From CAUZIZ01 sp965218775 (GTDB lineage Bacteria > Acidobacteriota > UBA6911 > RPQK01 > JAJDTT01), in NCBI GenBank assembly GCA_965218775.1, contig CBDCLS010000004.1, positions 1,178,001 through 1,242,000 on the forward strand: a stretch of 64,000 bases of DNA. Reading direction: 5' to 3'. Of this stretch, positions 63,233 to 64,000 are shown piece after piece; the first letter of the stretch is position 1; every line of letters starts with the position of its first letter. Made by a program: the position numbers and the translations under genes. The notes under the pieces are model-generated. The model worked only from the letters and a program-made list of their open reading frames with translations. It ran no database searches and was not told the origin of the DNA.

Positions 63233-63309
63233 TGCCGACTCTCAGGCACAGCTGAGAGAGCGGTCACGCCGGTGATCCGCTACAGGCGTTCCAGGCGTTT
63301 CCCGCTTGA

Positions 63310-63550
63310 CTCGTTAGTTCGGACTGACGCCCGCAGAGGCGCTGGACATTCTCGAGTCGAGTCGCCCCCAAGCCGCCGGGCACACGCGAACGCAGTTCGT
63401 GGAGTACCTGGACTTCCTTCAGGAGGGTGTTTTCATCCATCCCGTCCACGTACGTGCGGGCACCTGCATCGCCGCTTCCGCACCCGGCTGGGGCTAGAAG
63501 TGGATCCGGAATTCGTAGCATCCCACAGCTACTCCACCGGTTCAGTGTGA
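63310..63550 (+). pseudogene. Enolase-superfamily (MR/MLE) C-terminal remnant
   Basis: One frame gives EYLDFLQEGVFIHPVHVRAG and TCIAASAPG, the next gives LGLEVDPEFVASHSYSTGS. Together they look like the C-terminus of mandelate racemase/muconate-lactonizing-type enolases, which end with GPGLGxEVD. The frame changes in the CGGCTGGGGCTAG near 63485. No remainder of the enzyme is present. Confidence 0.4.
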
Positions 63551-64000
63551 AAGGACCGGGTGGAATCGGGAGGCGTTCTCTTCCTTGCCTGAGTGGTGTA
63601 GCTACTCACCAGCCCGGTTTCCTGCGGCCAGGTTAGCGCCCTTGACCCGGCCTCGAGACCGATCCTCATTGAAACCGTAGGGAATAGATCTCCATCCCTC
63701 AGGGCGAATCGAAGACGGATAGCCCGATCTGCCAGTTGGCTGACGTCAGAACCACCCTTCCAGGAAATGACTCGTTCTATCTCGTCTCCCACGATCTCCG
63801 GACAGTCCTCGACACCGTAGCCGGAGATGGCCTTGCCCGAGGCATCCTGGATCTCGACCTGAACCGATCCCGCAGCCGAGGTGGAGTAATTGATGGAAAG
63901 TTCGCGTCCCTGGAACCGAAGGGGCCGGGTCAACAGGGATACCCCTTCATACAGTGCCCGCACGGAAACGAAGCCGTCAGTGCGCAAGCGCAAGCGATCT
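63529..64000 (-). CDS. Secreted five-bladed-propeller protein, paralogue 3, 3' part, frameshifted end
   Basis: Runs in from beyond the window on the minus strand. The C-terminal beta domain matches paralogues 1 and 2 (GFVSVRALYEGVSLLTRPLR, VQVEIQDASGKAISGYGVED). Where paralogues end in DLYSFRF, this copy has RDGDLFPTVSMR; in the adjacent frame YSLRFQ ends at the stop complement 63666-63668. Loss of two bases in a CTCTAT-type sequence would explain it. The last about 45 residues are therefore spurious extension. Confidence 0.8.
   Translation of the reverse strand, partial: DRLRLRTDGFVSVRALYEGVSLLTRPLRFQGRELSINYSTSAAGSVQVEIQDASGKAISGYGVEDCPEIVGDEIERVISWKGGSDVSQLADRAIRLRFALRDGDLFPTVSMRIGLEAGSRALTWPQETGLVSSYTTQARKRTPPDSTRSFHTEPVE

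Noticed and set aside
63058..63267. 69-codon hydrophobic minus-strand frame
   Set aside because: Arises from the GGGACAGACTGTT direct repeats; no gene-like features.

Overview
This 64-kb window is a high-GC, gene-dense bacterial chromosome segment from a Gram-negative lineage. It carries three complete or partial gene pairs of the DUF1549/DUF1553 cytochrome-like plus DUF1501 type, and one DUF1587/DUF1592/DUF1588/DUF1585 plus DUF1552 pair. These are typical of Planctomycetota, Verrucomicrobiota and some Acidobacteriota. Together with an RskA-type ECF sigma system, a heterotetrameric sarcosine oxidase operon and many sialidase-like secreted propeller proteins, this suggests an uncultured environmental heterotroph, possibly Acidobacteriota. 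No rRNA or tRNA gene was seen to fix the phylum.

Layout. 1-3.8 kb: a DUF1549/1553 gene with a LamG insertion (cut by the window edge) and its DUF1501 partner. 4-7.8 kb, minus strand: FprA-like ferredoxin reductase, CBS protein, ArfB-like hydrolase, RskA-like anti-sigma and ECF sigma factor. 8-12 kb: YbgC-like thioesterase, a RidA gene frameshifted by a CTAG duplication, and a CehA/McbA-like hydrolase cut by an amber codon. 11.8-13.5 kb: a decayed vapBC, a HepT/MntA toxin-antitoxin pair and a Gfo/Idh/MocA remnant. 13.6-17.6 kb: second DUF1549/DUF1501 pair. 17.8-23 kb: soxBDAG. 23-32.9 kb, minus strand: two polytopic glycosyltransferases, a vapBC pair and a four-gene radical-SAM cluster interrupted by a palindromic MITE. 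33-45 kb: threonine aldolase, D-threonine-aldolase-like enzyme, M1 peptidase lipoprotein, hydroxyacid dehydrogenase, and propeller/sialidase-like secreted proteins. 45.4-47.1 kb: a complete IS1380-family element. 47.3-57.1 kb: third DUF1549/DUF1501 pair, a phytanoyl-CoA dioxygenase family gene, and the DUF1592/DUF1552 pair. 57-64 kb: a CDGSH-glutamate synthase fusion, cupin, Tat-exported sialidase-like protein, an amidohydrolase-SGNH fusion and several gene remnants.

Functional reading (inference): much of the window is exported machinery of the kind used by scavengers of complex glycans and small nitrogenous compounds. It includes cytochrome-like anchored proteins with Tat-exported partners, sialidase-like propellers, secreted hydrolases, and sarcosine oxidase feeding one-carbon units to tetrahydrofolate. 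The radical-SAM/glycosyltransferase block looks like a separate surface-molecule or natural-product pathway.

The most unusual content is not protein coding. Two families of dispersed intergenic hairpin DNA are present: four long hairpins whose arms are GGCAAR hexamer tracts, and six copies of a nested-stem element of about 80-110 bp. There is also a 269-bp MITE with a CTAG target duplication. The ridA gene is broken by exactly a 4-bp CTAG tandem duplication, which looks like an excision footprint of the same kind of element. Several other genes carry single-base indels in short G/C runs, which may be real decay or uncorrected sequence error.
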